Below, piece by piece: positions 1-32,870 of a DNA stretch of 64,000 bases. Within the stretch, counting starts at the first letter, position 1, and every line of letters begins with the position of its first letter. Below the pieces are notes generated by a model. It did not search any database, had not been told where the DNA came from, and saw only the letters and a program-made list of their open reading frames with translations. A program made the translations under genes and the position numbers. The DNA comes from Batillaria attramentaria. Taxonomy: Eukaryota; Mollusca; Gastropoda; Batillariidae. The DNA lies in NCBI GenBank assembly GCA_018292915.2, contig JACVVK020000056.1, forward strand, positions 2,199,501-2,263,500, read 5' to 3'.

Positions 1-872
1 CCCAGGGCAAGTCAGCACAGGTAGATGCATAACTCAACAAAACGTCGCCGTTACCTGGGCCTCCTGAATAGGTCGGGTGGCAGGGGTGTTTAGACTGTGG
101 ATCAACCTCGCGTCTCCCGCCCCATTGAACAAGCTCTCAGACTCGCGCACAAACCATTTTCAACCATCTTTCACCCTCTCCCAAGCTTTTCAGCCCCTGA
201 AAGCGACAGAGCCGTAGCCATACATGCAAAAGTCGAGCGGCTGTTTGTAAAGCAGAGTTTACGTTCAAAAACCCGTCGCCGTGGCCTCCTGTGAAAAGCG
301 AATGCAATTTTTCCCACCTCCTTTCTCCCGGGTGCATATTGACGAGTATAGAAAGTTATAGAAGCTGAGTCAGAGAAAAGGCTGTCGTAGATACCGTGGT
401 GGTGTTTGGCCACGGCTTTGTGATGTATTGACGCAAACACTTCGAGTTATTTTTTTGTTTGAACTGTGGCTCAGTCTGTGGGGCTTAGTCAAAGTGTTTT
501 CACTGTTTAGGCCATGCATGTTAATGGTTTTTTTTTAGGAAAGATTTTTATGGCCTTTTCTTGACGTAATTGGTGGATACTTCAGTGTTGAAGGTCCTCC
601 TCATGTTGACCGAACAATAGGTTCGAGTGGGTAATAGAATTCCATGGATCAGTGGGTATGATGGGATGAACCTAGGCTTATATACCAAATGCATACTTAT
701 AGTAGTCTTCATCTGTAGCAGTCTGATTACTAGTGTACGTGCACCTGCAATATGGTCTGTAATGGGAGAGCCGCGCATAATTAATAACGTAGCGTCAGTT
801 TTTGGAGAGAGGATGGTGTTGATCTAGGCTTTCAACATCCATTTTCGTCTGCCTCTTCTGATCTTTCAAGAT

Positions 873-877
<5 letters not shown>

Positions 878-930
<53 letters not shown>
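878..930. repeat. (GT)n microsatellite
   Basis: Uninterrupted GT dinucleotide run of about 26 units. Confidence 0.97.
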
Positions 931-931
<1 letters not shown>

Positions 932-1596
932 TTTAACTGACGTCGCCCCCTTTATTTCTGAGTGTTGAGAAGAGGCTGTCTGCATCCCTTGTATTCAAAT
1001 CTGAAATGATACCGCCTGGGACTAGTAATGTACCGTCGTACAATAGGTCGTCAAGATAAAGTGATGCGAGTGAAATGAGTCAAGAGTACAGTTTTGTCTT
1101 TGGCTGACAGAAGCTTACTGGGGGGGGGGGGGATAGTCATTTCTCTGAAAGACGGACACAGGTAATAGTTTATTCTGGGAATGAGCCTGTGGTGCCTACG
1201 ACCAGTCTTGCGTTGCATAGATTAGAATGCAGTAGGCCTACCTTATTATGACTCATTTTTGTTTGTACCGGCATGCACATTTCCGTAAGCATTATAAGTT
1301 GTCAGGGAAGGATAACGTCTGTTTTCGATTTTTATATGGGATGGTGGCTTTGTTCTAAAAAAAATAGAACAAATGACGTCATTTCTCAGCCATGCCAGTG
1401 GGATATTTAACGGACTAAGTAACTTTAGTTGCGCAAAAGCCGTTTCATGTGGAATCAAAAACGCTCGATAGTAATGACTTTGCACCTTTAAAATCTGGGT
1501 AAAAAGCTTTTGCTTTTACTTCTGAATGTTTTGCCGGGAGAAAAGAAAAATAAATGCATTTTATGTTTGTTTTCAAACACATTTTCACACACATAC

Positions 1597-1600
<4 letters not shown>

Positions 1601-1668
<68 letters not shown>

Positions 1669-1680
1669 CTCTCTCTCTCT
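1601..1680. repeat. (CA)n-(CT)n compound microsatellite
   Basis: About 33 AC units, then a short C run and CT units. Open frames through it encode only His-Thr or Val-Cys and are not genes. Confidence 0.97.
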
Positions 1681-1967
1681 TATCAGAATAATAGATCTTC
1701 AGACCAGATCCTCCCATACACTCGTGTCCTATTGTATTCATGTGGCGTGATGCACGCAAACCAACTTGGGTGACCATACCTGACCCAACCTCCGGCGTTA
1801 CGTTTGTGCATCGTGATCGTTGGGCAGGTCACAGTAAGAGCTAGCTTGCATATTCATGCATCAATCCGGGACAAGCCTCCGACTGTTGTTGAGCAGCTAG
1901 CGGTATTCAACTCACCGTAAATTATCCCAATGACCCTTCAGCCACCTCTTCCTGAAATGCCTGGGAG

Positions 1968-2006
1968 AGAGGGAGAGCGAGCGAGAGAGAGAGAGAGAGA
2001 GAGAGA

Positions 2007-2084
<78 letters not shown>
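1968..2084. repeat. (GA)n-(CA)n-(TA)n compound microsatellite
   Basis: Three adjoining pure dinucleotide tracts: GA to about 2007, CA to about 2061, TA to 2084. Confidence 0.97.
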
Positions 2085-2148
2085 GTATACTAAACACACG
2101 CGGACGCGCACACACACGCACATACAACAGAGAGAAGCGCGCCGCGCA

Positions 2149-2149
<1 letters not shown>

Positions 2150-2224
<75 letters not shown>
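2150..2224. repeat. (CA)n microsatellite
   Basis: About 37 CA units, separated from the preceding compound repeat by about 65 bp of CA-rich degenerate sequence. Confidence 0.97.
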
Positions 2225-2227
<3 letters not shown>

Positions 2228-2393
2228 GGAGAGATGTGCAGTATGAAAACAAAGTAACAAACAAACAAAACAAAAATCGATTTAAAGGAAACGGATGGCC
2301 TACACGTACCTGTACAGCAGAGGTCGGAGTCACCCGCCCAAGAAGCTGTAATAGGGTTAACCATGTTACTGGCGAAGGAAAAGTCCGCCACAT

Positions 2394-2396
<3 letters not shown>

Positions 2397-2429
<33 letters not shown>
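2397..2429. repeat. (GA)n microsatellite
   Basis: Pure AG run of about 16 units. Confidence 0.95.
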
Positions 2430-2430
<1 letters not shown>

Positions 2431-4616
2431 ATCATTAGCATGTTACATTGTTTTCTAAATTTGTTCTCCAGGATGTAGATAATTCGCCACCTGTTGCACT
2501 GAACACTCAGTGACGCTGATAGTGATACATTGTATGCATGGCGAATCCAGTACGCAGCAACCACCCACATCCTTATTCAAGTTCTCGCGGGTTTCAAAGC
2601 AACATTGTTTTCTGGGTCTGAATCGACTGATTCGTTTCATTAATTTTGCAGCTGCATGTCTCCACTCCCTCCCCCCCCCTCCTGCCCCCTCCTCCCCCTT
2701 CCCACCACAAACCAGGTTCACATCGTGATGTTCGGCAAATTTAAGGAGAGGCAAAAGGGCAAACCGTGACCTCTTGTTTAATTCTGTAGTGAAAGTCAGT
2801 CCATTGTCTTTTTGTCTTTTGTCAATTACTTATTCTGTTTTTCCCTTCTCAGGCTGTCTTGTCCGTCTGTTGGGACACTGTAGAGATTGACTGACATGTA
2901 AAGGAAAAGATGGGGGTACACTGACAATGAGACTGGCGAATGCGCGGTGGGTGTTATCCCCCCCCCCCCCCACCACCATTATTGCGCCAACTACATCAGC
3001 ACCCGCGTGAACTTCATCAGCGCCGGCCCCAAAATACATCAGCACTGACCCAAACCACTTTTGATGCTGCCTTGCTGACGATAATCGTTGGTAGTTCGGC
3101 TGACGCTGATCACGAGGATTCATGCCTTGTCTCTTGCCCTTGATAGCGTGTCTGTGTCGTTGCATTTCTGCTCACTCATGAGCTTCGATTAATTAACAAT
3201 GACCCAGTTTCCCTTATATATAAATGGGACAGTAACGTATTATCAAACTGAGTAGTCGTTCGTGGTTACAAAATCAGTGGTGCTGGGAATTGCGCCCTTG
3301 TCCCTGTTCTCGGTTAGTGTTTTATTGTCTGTCCGCGTGATTGTGCTCATAGATGATTTTCTGTCTCAGTCACGCAGAACTCTTCAAGTGTCATTGTTGC
3401 GTGACTATTTACTTGATTGCTCTAAGTCCCCCCCCCTCCCCCCTCCCTGCCCCGACGAACATCGTGACGACGGTCAGGTCGCCCCAACACTCAAGACACC
3501 GCCCCCTATCCACGCCACCCCCCACCCCTCACTTCACCAGCTTCTGTGAATGTCCGTCTGATGACCATATAAATGCTGGCCTTTCCTAAAGTCAACAGCC
3601 CCCGGAGAAAAGCGTTTTAAGTTCTACAGGGACTACAGGCTTTTGGCTCGTTAAACCATTGTCCTCTAGCACCAGTGACAGCCACCCCCAGTTCTTGGCT
3701 CCCGGCACCACCTGTAGGGGAGATATTGAACACCTGGGGTATACGTCTGTGTTCACTGGCTAGTTACCGTCTTTTTGTTGCTGCAGTTACAATTTGTCGG
3801 AGATAACTGTACTTCAGGTGTAGCGCGCTGAACACCGCACCTGGATGTTGAGTATGGAGGAGTGGGAGGATGTGTGTGGAAAAAGGAGGGGAGGGGGGAG
3901 GACAAGTGGGGGTGGGGTGGGTAGAGAGGGGGTACGGGCAAGGAAAAGTTAAGTACATTTAATTCATTGATGAAGTTTTACTTTTCATAAGCTATTTACT
4001 ACGGTAGTGGGACGAAGAAAAATTCCAATTCCATTTTAGCTGAAGATGATGTTCATACCTAAGAGGCAAACTCGGATCAGCTGCCTGTCTGAACTTAGCT
4101 GGGTTCATGTGGAAACAGGTGCCCAGCGATCTGATTTTTTTTTATGGGGGTGGGGTGGGGGGGGAGGTGGTGGTTCTTATGTCACCGGATCAAAAAATCT
4201 AAACAGCTATGATTTCGAAATGAGTATTATGCAATGACAAAATGGCCATACAAAAGCAGTAAATACAATTTGCACCATCTTAGGTTACGCCAGGTGGTAA
4301 TGCAAAAACGGCGTGTCGGGATTTCATTCTGTGTGTGTCGCCGTGTGCATGTCAGTGCAGGCACACACTTTCGCGTTCAGAAATGAAAAGATCGCACGCA
4401 AACATTGCGCAGTTTCCACAATACTGCAGTGCCGTCGACACCTTAGTGACGAGCAATTAAATACACCTCACGGCTCGCTTACACGTCTTTCTATTGAACA
4501 CACATCAATGATTTCGGGCAAACACGGAAATGGACCAAGAAAGAATTGCAGAAAGGGATATTGATTTGTTTGACTTGGATTGGAATATCGCAGTAAACGT
4601 TCAGGGTACAAGTGTA

Positions 4617-4620
<4 letters not shown>

Positions 4621-4714
<94 letters not shown>

Positions 4715-4753
4715 AGTATCAGATTTGCCTCAGATATCGACTACTTTTTAGCT

Positions 4754-4846
<93 letters not shown>
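4621..4846. repeat. Duplicated (CT)n-(CA)n microsatellite block
   Basis: Two successive CT-then-CA blocks (about 4621-4713 and 4755-4846) are separated by about 40 bp. Similar sequence follows each block (CAGATATCGACTACTTT after the first, CGGATATCGACCACTTT after the second). The whole unit therefore looks tandemly duplicated. Confidence 0.9.
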
Positions 4847-4847
<1 letters not shown>

Positions 4848-5626
4848 GTTTCAGTTTCACCTCGGATATCGACCACTTTGAAGGGGGCGGGGGAGGAAGG
4901 GGGGGGGGCTGCACTCACAGCGTTGTGTTCCTACATTTCTTCTGCACCAAGTTCTTCTAGCATCTCGAAGCCTCCTGCGGCCCACTTATCTTCATCGGTC
5001 CCAACGTGACGAGTGCTGGTTCGATTTTTACTGCAGGCTTAGTTGGCTACTCCGCTCTGAGCCCGGGACACGTCAAGTACCCGGAGAGAAAGGGAAGGGT
5101 GGGTATTCAACCCTCACGCTGTGACATGTCACAGAAGATAAATACCCATCTTCAGAAACCCCACTGACGTCATTGCTTTCACCTTTTGTTTGCGCGCAAT
5201 GATTCACGGGATGGATTCATCGAACCTTAGACAGCCATTCTGGTCCGTTAAGAGTCGATTGCCGGGGGGGGGGGGGGGGGGGTAAGTGGTAGATACTGGA
5301 ATCACAAGGGTGTGGGGTGGGGGAAATCCTGTTTCGTCATGCAGCACTCTGACGTTGTTGTTTTTTTTTTTTGTTTTTTTAAAGAATCGTGTCTTCGGTT
5401 ACACACCGCACTTGCGTGCCGAAGGTATTACCTGGCACTTCTGTGTCGCCATCATTGTTTATGGTTTGTAAACTTTGCAATCGATTCGAGCCATCACGTA
5501 GGTGTAGGCTGTGCTTTTTACTAAAGTAGGCACGTTAGGACTTCTTATCAGGACCAGGATCAGGAAATGTGAGTAAAAGATTTGATGAAACCCACACCCA
5601 CGCCGTCTTTAAACTCGGCCGTCACT

Positions 5627-5930
5627 ACTGTAGTGTAGTTACTTCGAAAGTTCGTTTAACATAAGGCATGACTACCGTTAGTGCTGAAACAAAACTACAG
5701 TGGGATGGTGATGTAAATTCAGATCAGTTCAGTTCATGAGGACGACTGGCTTTAAGAAAATGGCTTGAAGCAGCGGTAAGAACAAGTACTTGCGGTGGTT
5801 TCGGAGTGCCGATGTTTACCCGCCACTACTCAGTTGACAGTAGTTCAAAAGTTCGTTTAACGTAAGACATGACAACCCTCAGTGTGAACAAAAATTGCAG
5901 TCGGATGACGATGCAAGTTCAGTTGAGTTT
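5627..5930 (+). repeat. Diverged tandem duplication, about 200 bp
   Basis: The segment near 5650-5725 (AGTTCGTTTAACATAAGGCA and onward to GATGTAAATTCAG) recurs with mismatches near 5850-5925. The copies are about 200 bp apart in direct orientation. No coding content is seen. Confidence 0.7.
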
Positions 5931-8051
5931 AAGATCATCTCTGCGCGCTGAAACACTGAAATCCATACGCGCTCCACCCCACCGCCTTAGATGAAACACA
6001 GATCAGTGATTAGTGGCAGGGTACCGAACAACAAGTTTAAGGCAGCTGCTACGTCAGAATCAAAAGAGGAAAGTACGGGAAAGCCCCCGTCTGTTAGGGT
6101 TTCACACGGGCGAAAATGAACGAAGCGTGTCCACCGCTTCATACAGTGGGCATAGATGGACGTACCTGGCCGCCAGAAACAAAAACAAACAAACAACAAC
6201 AAAAAAAACCGTCTGGTGAACTGGGATGATTTTTAGAAAAGTATCTGAGGCAGTGGTTTCAGAATATCCTCCCCCCCCCCCCCCGTACCTACAACACAGA
6301 GAAACAGGAAGAGGATGAAGTTTCCAGGTAAAGGCAGCCCCACTAGCCCGCTGTACTCCGCCTCAGGTTTGTGTGATGCATACCGCGCGGGCCAGTCGTC
6401 AACAGTGTTGGTTGCTGTAACTGAAGCTGAACGGGTGCGGTGTTGTTAGCTCCCAACCGGGGCAAAGAAGAAGAAACGGGATGATGGGGGTGGTTGGGGG
6501 ATGGGCCGGATGATGAGGTCTAGTGGGTGGGGGGATGTGTGTGTGTGTGTGTGTGTGTGGAGAGAGAGAGAGGGGGTGGGGAGCTGTAGTTGAGTAGTCA
6601 TGTTCGGAGGTGTGTCATCGAGGTCGGGTACAACTGTACCTAGAACCTGCTGGGGCGTGAGGGAGACTGGGTCACAAGTTTGCTCAATGCTGTACCCAGA
6701 AACGTCTTTGCTTGAATGTTGCACGCGTTTGCAACTCTATGTTCAATGACGATGTGTGGCACCCGTGAGCGGTTCTATAGTTTTCTTGTTTCCTTCCTGT
6801 TACTTTATTTTTTGTTAAATCTGTGTTGTAATTGTCCTAATGCACCCAGATAGATAGATAGATAGACAAAGGGAGAGAGTGTCTTAAGGTGCTTCTGCAG
6901 GGAAATTGTGTAAACTTGCAATGCTAGTACAGTTGTATTTCATAATGCACAAGACAAACCGCTTCATTCTGAAAAGAGCAAAGAGCCAAGTGGATTTTCC
7001 TCAGAGTCACATAGTAATTTTTTTTAATGCACTTTAAATACAACTAGACCCAAATTAACAACAGCCAATCCGTCTCTTGGTGTGATGATAACAGTAGTCT
7101 ACTTGAATGGCAAACGCTCAAAACCACATTGAAGTGGCCGCTTCTGTTTTCAATGTGGAAGCAAACTTCGCTTGTCTCCTTTAGTGAAAACTTTGCGAGA
7201 TATCGCATCCAGCGCATATTGGTGCCCACCGTGGTATAGATGTAAATGTTATATGCAAGAAAGTTTGCTGTGGTGAGAATTTCAACGGCAGTAGCCCAAG
7301 TGCCATCATATTGCATTCTTTCTCTTGTCTGCAACATTTTTGATGTCGTAGATGTAGTCCGGATATTTTTTGTCTTCGTTCTTTTTGTTGGATAAAATTT
7401 CAAAATCTGCTGGTATAGGCAATCATCCATCTCGGCTTGACAGGTTGAGAACAACTGACAACAAACCGCACTTGACACGCAACGGCCGTGTGCAAACACT
7501 TTAGTGAACTCTGTTTACAGGTGGGTATATTCCGGGCAGGAGGGGGTGAATCCGTCCTGGGCTGATCTATACCCAGGGGGTTGAACCGGCCTAGGCTACT
7601 TTATACCCGAGGGTAAAGTAGCCAGGGGTATACTCCGGCCTGTTACACGGCTGTACGCTGGGGTATTATCACACTGTCAGTTTGCCCATCACTTCTGTGA
7701 ACACACATACATTACAGCTGCACTCTACACGGAACTAACACGTACTGTCACACGCAACACTCACAGATAGGTTGTAATCGCAGCCTCAGTTGCGCTGAAT
7801 CTTTGCGACATGACGTAAGGCTAAATTTGGCGGTGCGGATGTTACTGGAACTGAAGTGGCTGTCACATATTCTTAAACAGCTGCTGACGTCCTGTTCGTT
7901 TTCCCGTTAACATTTATAACTTTACACAGTAGTCAGTATTTCTACAACTGAAAACTGAAAGTAATCCAAAAAGACGTCGTCATTTGCACGTTTCATGTTG
8001 TGGCATAAATCCGAAATGGATGTTTGTGACCCCCCCCCCCCTCCTTCCACT

Positions 8052-8061
8052 GAGTGTGTGT

Positions 8062-8115
<54 letters not shown>
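8052..8115. repeat. (GT)n microsatellite
   Basis: About 31 GT units, flanked by a poly-C run (about 8031-8041) and a short poly-G and (CT)n tract. Confidence 0.95.
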
Positions 8116-8116
<1 letters not shown>

Positions 8117-9584
8117 ATGGGGGGGGGGAGACCTCTCTCTCTCTCTCTCTTCCTTCTTCGCCCAGCGGGCCTTCGCAAAGAATGGCAACCCGGTGCTTTT
8201 ACAAATTAAGTGTCCAGTTACGGTGGTTTCTACATCTGTACAGAGTGGATCATGTGAAAACGATCTTTAAAATTCTCGTCGACTGTCTAAACACTTGTTT
8301 TTTAAGTAGCGAAACTAGATCTACCCCGCCCCGCACATCAAGAGGGTGGCTGTGGTATCAGCTACTGTAACTAAAACAACTCAGTACGGGCTCAGGTAAA
8401 ACGATGGCCGCAGGATCTTGGGGTGAGGGGGGGGGGGGGGTGAAAAGGGTACGTACTGTGTATCCATCACAGTTAGACTTACAGCTGCTGGCATTTTGTA
8501 AGCCGCCGCTGCTGAAGATGCCGGATGGGTGGGGACGGACAGGAAAGAAAAAGACATACAGTTTAAGCAGCCACTTCATCAAGTAGAGCATGACGGAAAG
8601 ATGCGCGTACACACACGTTTTGCTCCGGTGGGGAAGTCTGTACCTGTTGCTAACCCCCCCGAATCCCCTACCTGACTCGCAGCTCCGTAACTTGAAACGT
8701 CGGTACACCTGAGTGAACACAGACAGAGAGCAGCCGGGGGGAGAGAGAGAGAGCGAGCGAGCGAGCGAGAGAGAGACTGAGTGGATGCAAAGAAAGATGA
8801 GGTGTCCAGATTGATGTTCCTGTCGCAACTCGCGCCATCCTTCCGCACACGCTTCTTACGCCCCTCCCCCTTTTTTTCCCCTCCCGCTCCTCTCATCTCT
8901 CTCTCTCTCTCCCTCTCCCAGCCTCTGTCCCCTCCCACACCTCCTCTCGCCTCCCATACGACCCTCTTCATCCAAACTTTCGGTCTCGGCAGAGTCCGGC
9001 CGTGAGCCTGTTTTCATTTAGTCGCGATCTGTCGCTTGTGGCTGACGGCGCTGTATCAGTCTCTCACTCACCTCAAGTTCTTCCCGAGCCCTCGGTACAC
9101 TCGGAATCCCTCTACCTGTGTGAGGCTGTAGGGCCTTTGATGCTTGGCCGACAACTTCCTCATCCGAGGGGTACAGATGTAAGTGATGTCCTTGCCGCGG
9201 TCGCCTATTTCTCGAGTGACGCTGCTGTTTTTAGACTGGGGAATTGACTTTGTGATGCATCGTTATCAGTTCTGTTCATATTTGTTACATGGTATGGGAA
9301 TTCTTAGTACGGACGACATCACGACGTCTTCTGTTTTGTGTTGCTTTTGATGGTATTGAGAACTGATATTTTTCTGCATATTTCATATGAAAATCAGGGC
9401 AATACCCCCAGTTTGCAATATTCACTTCCAGTGCTGCGAAGGCCAAAGTATGACTGCCCAGTGGAATGACTGTAATTGTGGCCGATTTGACACTTTGAGA
9501 TGATGATGTATGCTTGTATGATGTGCGTGAGTGTGAGTGATAGGCGCATTGAGTTGTATTTAAAGAAATGCGCCCTAGAAATAC

Positions 9585-9660
9585 CATTTATTATTATTAT
9601 TATTATTATGTCAGATGATGACAATGTCAGATGATAATGATGATGCCAGATGATGATGGT
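9585..9660. repeat. (ATT)n and GATGAT-type trinucleotide repeats
   Basis: About nine TTA units, then diverged copies of a CAGATGATGATGA-like unit. Confidence 0.85.
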
Positions 9661-9859
9661 GATAATGATAACTTTCTTTTAGATGAAATTCATAGATGTA
9701 CACACTGTTTTTCTGTTTTCGTTAGTTGTTGTGCACAATAACTGTTAACCTTATCAACATAAGTCATGACTTACAGCTGAGTCCCTGAGTTAGATAAAGC
9801 TATAGATGAACCTACACCTTTTGCGTTGATGAACATCTCTTTCCTATCCCATGTTTCAG

Positions 9860-29401
<19,542 letters not shown>

Positions 29402-30336
29402 TGCTAACAGCATTAGAACATCGTGCCTACTCATTAGGTGTTGACACCATGCAAGTATTTCGCAGCAAGGAGAGGAGGGATGAGCGAGCGAGTGAGTTTT
29501 TTGGGCTCAGCGCCGCGCGAGCAAGGAGAGGAGGGAGAAACAGTGCAGAAAAATTAGAATTGAGAGAAGAGCGGATAAGTCGTTCGCTGCTTGAAAATCT
29601 GGCAGGTGAGCTGGAAGTTGTTCCGGAGAGAAGGAACTGCACTCTTAAAAGCCCCCGCCCCAAAACGTTTCTTGTTTGGCATAACGGTAACCTAGAACAG
29701 GTAGCCTGCACTGGGAAGAAGATCTTTGGCTGCGTGCGGGTTTGTGGAGTGGTGCGCTGCGCCGTGAAGGCAGGAGAGGATCAAAGGGAGAAGCTTGTGG
29801 TCAACACAAAGCAGAGCCTTTGGAGATCTTTGAGGACAGTGTGGTATGGTCAGTCTTTTTGGAACAGAAGGCAATTCTCCTGGCCAAGTCCTGTCCATGC
29901 TGAAGGCGCTGGAGCTGCAATTCTGGAGGGGCCCTATGACGGGCTCACAAGTCAACCCTAACTGAGTGGAAAGGTCTTAAAGGTACATCGTCCAGTTTGT
30001 CTTGCTTTCAATACAACTGTTACAGAAAGCAACCAGACACATAGAATTTATCCAGCTAACACTAAGGCTCTGGTGTGCTCCTAGTGGCACAGAGGTCTTT
30101 TGTTGAAGAGAAAAAAAACCCAAACAAACAGCAGATGGTTAATGGAGTGATGCGCAGCTGAGATGAGTCTTCATTCACTTCTGGAAGGCAGCGATGCTGA
30201 CTGTCTAGTTCACTGACTCAGGAAGTGAGTTCCGCAGTTTGGAGTCTGCACACAGTGTGTGGTAATGTAACTGGTGAGCGTTTGAAGGTGTCACATCTTA
30301 TTCCACATCATGTGGGTGATACCAAAGATGGACATC

Positions 30337-30530
30337 AGTGTTGACCACAGAGCAAAGTTTTGGAAAAAAAAATTGTGGTGTCCAAGCAGTGAACATGGAG
30401 CAAAGTTTTGGAAAAACCTGCGGTGACACAAGAGGTGAACATGGAGCAAAGTTTTGGAAAACCGGTGGTGACGAGCGGTGAACATGGAGCAAAGTTTTGG
30501 AAAAAACTTGTGGTGGCCACAGAGCAATGT
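30337..30530 (+). repeat. Short tandem repeat, about 50-57 bp unit, four copies
   Basis: The core GAACATGGAGCAAAGTTTTG plus GAAAA recurs near 30391, 30438 and 30480, with a diverged copy near 30350 (CCACAGAGCAAAGTTTTGGA). The spacers share TGGTG. Confidence 0.85.
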
Positions 30531-30607
30531 TTTGCATAGACATGCTGAAGAATGGAGTACGCACATCTTGTTTCTTTAAGTCGCTTACGGCTGGAGTCGT
30601 CCAGATG

Positions 30608-30831
30608 TCAGCGATCGTCAAATGTGTCAGGACCATGGTAGCCATTCGGGCTACCGCCCTGACCAAAACTGGTAGCCCGAAAAAAATTCTGGAAGCCGGA
30701 GTGGCTGCTAGGTTCTGATTCATCTCAGAATTCCTGCTCGCCATTCAGGCTACCGCTACCGGAGCTTTCACTCGCCCGACGGTAAATTTGGTAGCGAAAG
30801 CGAGCGGGCGAGCACATTTGACGATCGCTGA
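30608..30831. mobile_element. 224-bp MITE with 19-bp perfect terminal inverted repeats
   Basis: Ends TCAGCGATCGTCAAATGTG and CACATTTGACGATCGCTGA are exact inverted copies. GATG lies immediately outside both ends, a likely 4-bp target-site duplication. An internal inverted pair TTCGGGCTACC / GGTAGCCCGAA adds secondary structure. Non-coding. Confidence 0.88.
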
Positions 30832-32411
30832 GATGTCATGGCTAAGCCATGGGTGAGCTAATTGTTCATGGCAAATCTTGATTGCATATTAGTATGCATA
30901 ATGGAAATGCTTGTCCATGTATATTCATTATACATATTGGAGAATAATTCATTTTTGGATGTTTACAAGTTTTGCCTGTATTGCTTACACAAAGGACTGC
31001 TAAGTATTTATGTACAGTATTTTCATTTCCTTTGATATCAAATGGTGTGTATGCATGATTCCTGTGCACTTCAAAAGTATTGACGTGTTCAACATTTTGA
31101 CATTCTGATGGAAACAACACATTTGCTGAAATGTCATGTTATGGGGGAGGGGGAGGGGGGGGGGGGTATGTTTTTTATTATTGTTGTTGTTTTTTGTGGC
31201 TTTTTTGTGATTCTCTACTTCAAAAGTATTGGAAGAGAAATGGGTTTGGGTGAGTGAGTCTGTAGCCATAGTATGAGATGAATGTAGAAAAATGGGATGT
31301 ATATTGTAAGTTTAGCTTTAAACTCATTTGTCGTACACTGTAGTAGGTGATTACACTATGTCCCAGGAAGAAAACACACACACACACAAAAACCAGCTAT
31401 AATTGCAGTTGCTGTCTCTGCTTGGCTTAAACCTATGCAAAGAGGTGAGATACGACAGTGAAGTTCCAGGTTCTGATTTTGGTTGTGTGTTGTACATAAA
31501 GTGTCTGCTTTCAGTGAGTTTATATGTATGTGTGTATGTGTGGTATCTATATCGGTGGTGATTACTGCTGCTTTTTATGTACCAGGGCAACACAGTCTGT
31601 TTTGATTCCATCCGAAACTGGAAAGAAAAACAAATGACTGAAATTTGCCGTGTGCAAATGGCAATATTGAATATATGTACATGTATGAGCAATTCTGTTT
31701 GTACCATTAATTAATAATAATAATGAGTATTGTATTATGCAGCATTAATTATGCAATGTGGCAGTACTTGCATATATGTATATATGTATGAGCTATTTTA
31801 TATGTTTTTGTTTCGCGTGTAACATTAATTATGCTGTACTTGTCCAAAGGGTGTTGTGTAGATTGCAAAATGGAAAATGCTGATTGCCATGATTGGTGTG
31901 CGTGAACTGCTTGATATAGCCATTTCTGTTGTTATTTATGTTAAACAAGTCTGGAAAATTGGCTTCTGGATTTAGCTTAGAGCTTGGTCGTCATCATTGT
32001 GGCCAACAAACTATATTTATGTACAGAAACTGTGATACATTTTTGCTAGCATTAGATGGGTTGGGCTGTAATGGTTACTTAGGTAGTTATGGCTTTATGC
32101 CACGTAAGCAACAAGGCCATTTCGCAGCTAAGGGATGTCAGAACCCAAATATCATGTTAATACGCAAGAACATTCCCCAGATGTGTGCTGCCATGCCGTG
32201 TGCCTTTTGTTCTTCGCATTAACTTGTTTGTGCTTGTGTCGCGATTTTTTGTATGAAAAGTCATCAAATGGGTGACAAAACATTCTCATGACTTGTGTGT
32301 CAGAACATTGACATGCTATATGGCGCAAAACACAAGTGAGTGACACAATATTATTGAAAACCAAACCATACAGACACCAGCTGTTAAAGCCGATGGGAAA
32401 TTTTGCCTGGG

Positions 32412-32870
32412 AGGTGTCCGCCACGTAATTGACTCAGAGTTGTGTTGGAATACTCTGCCACAGTGTGGGATCCTCATCTGCAGCGAGATGTTGACACCCT
32501 GGAGAAGGTCCAGCGTCGTGTAGCCGGCTTTGTTCTAAACCGACATAGAAACACGTCCAGCATGGGTCAGATGCTCCATGAATTGGAATGGCCACCCCTT
32601 GCACAACGCAGGCGCGTAGCGAGCCTTAACATGATATATAGGATTATAAACGGACTAGTATGTGTATAGGCTGCAGGGAACTGGCCCCCTCTAGAAGGCA
32701 ATACAGCAAACAGCTGCAAAGAATGACCTGCAGAACAGAATTGAGGAACACGGCTTTCTTTCCACATACAGTCAGGGAATGGTATGAACTCAACCAGGAT
32801 GTCGTCCTTACTGCTACATTGACACCTTCTCCGCGAAGGTATCAAGCTCATGCTAAACCCTACCCGCTTC
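32412..32870 (+). pseudogene. Truncated non-LTR retrotransposon reverse-transcriptase C terminus
   Basis: Two adjoining frames read as the usual end of a LINE-type ORF2: LEYSATVWDPHLQRDVDTLE, KVQRRVAGFVLNRHRNTSSM and LEWPPLAQRRRVASLNMIYR. After a frame change near 32665 comes RTELRNTAFFPHTVREWYEL-NQDVV. Catalytic RT motifs are absent, so this is a dead 5'-truncated copy. Confidence 0.85.

Larger units (their letters stand above)
1..9859. other. 5' flank of RREB1, no recognised gene
   Basis: No open frame here resembles a known protein family on either strand. Open frames are short, or are His-Thr / Val-Cys artefacts of dinucleotide repeats. The stretch holds long microsatellites, poly-G/poly-C tracts, a diverged direct repeat near 5.6-5.9 kb and a small hairpin near 7.6 kb, listed separately. 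A GTAAGT donor-like site at 9179 after a CT-rich, CpG-containing segment could end an untranslated first exon of the downstream gene, but this is unproven. Confidence 0.6.

Noticed and set aside
1510..2570. Open frames of His-Thr or Val-Cys repeats on both strands (also near 4.6, 16.0, 23.0, 25.3, 44.5 kb)
   Set aside because: They are translations of CA/GT microsatellites with no conserved flanking protein and no codon structure.
32442..32870. A functional gene encoding a VWDPH-type protein
   Set aside because: It is the C-terminal piece of a LINE-type reverse transcriptase, lacks the catalytic region and is frameshifted.
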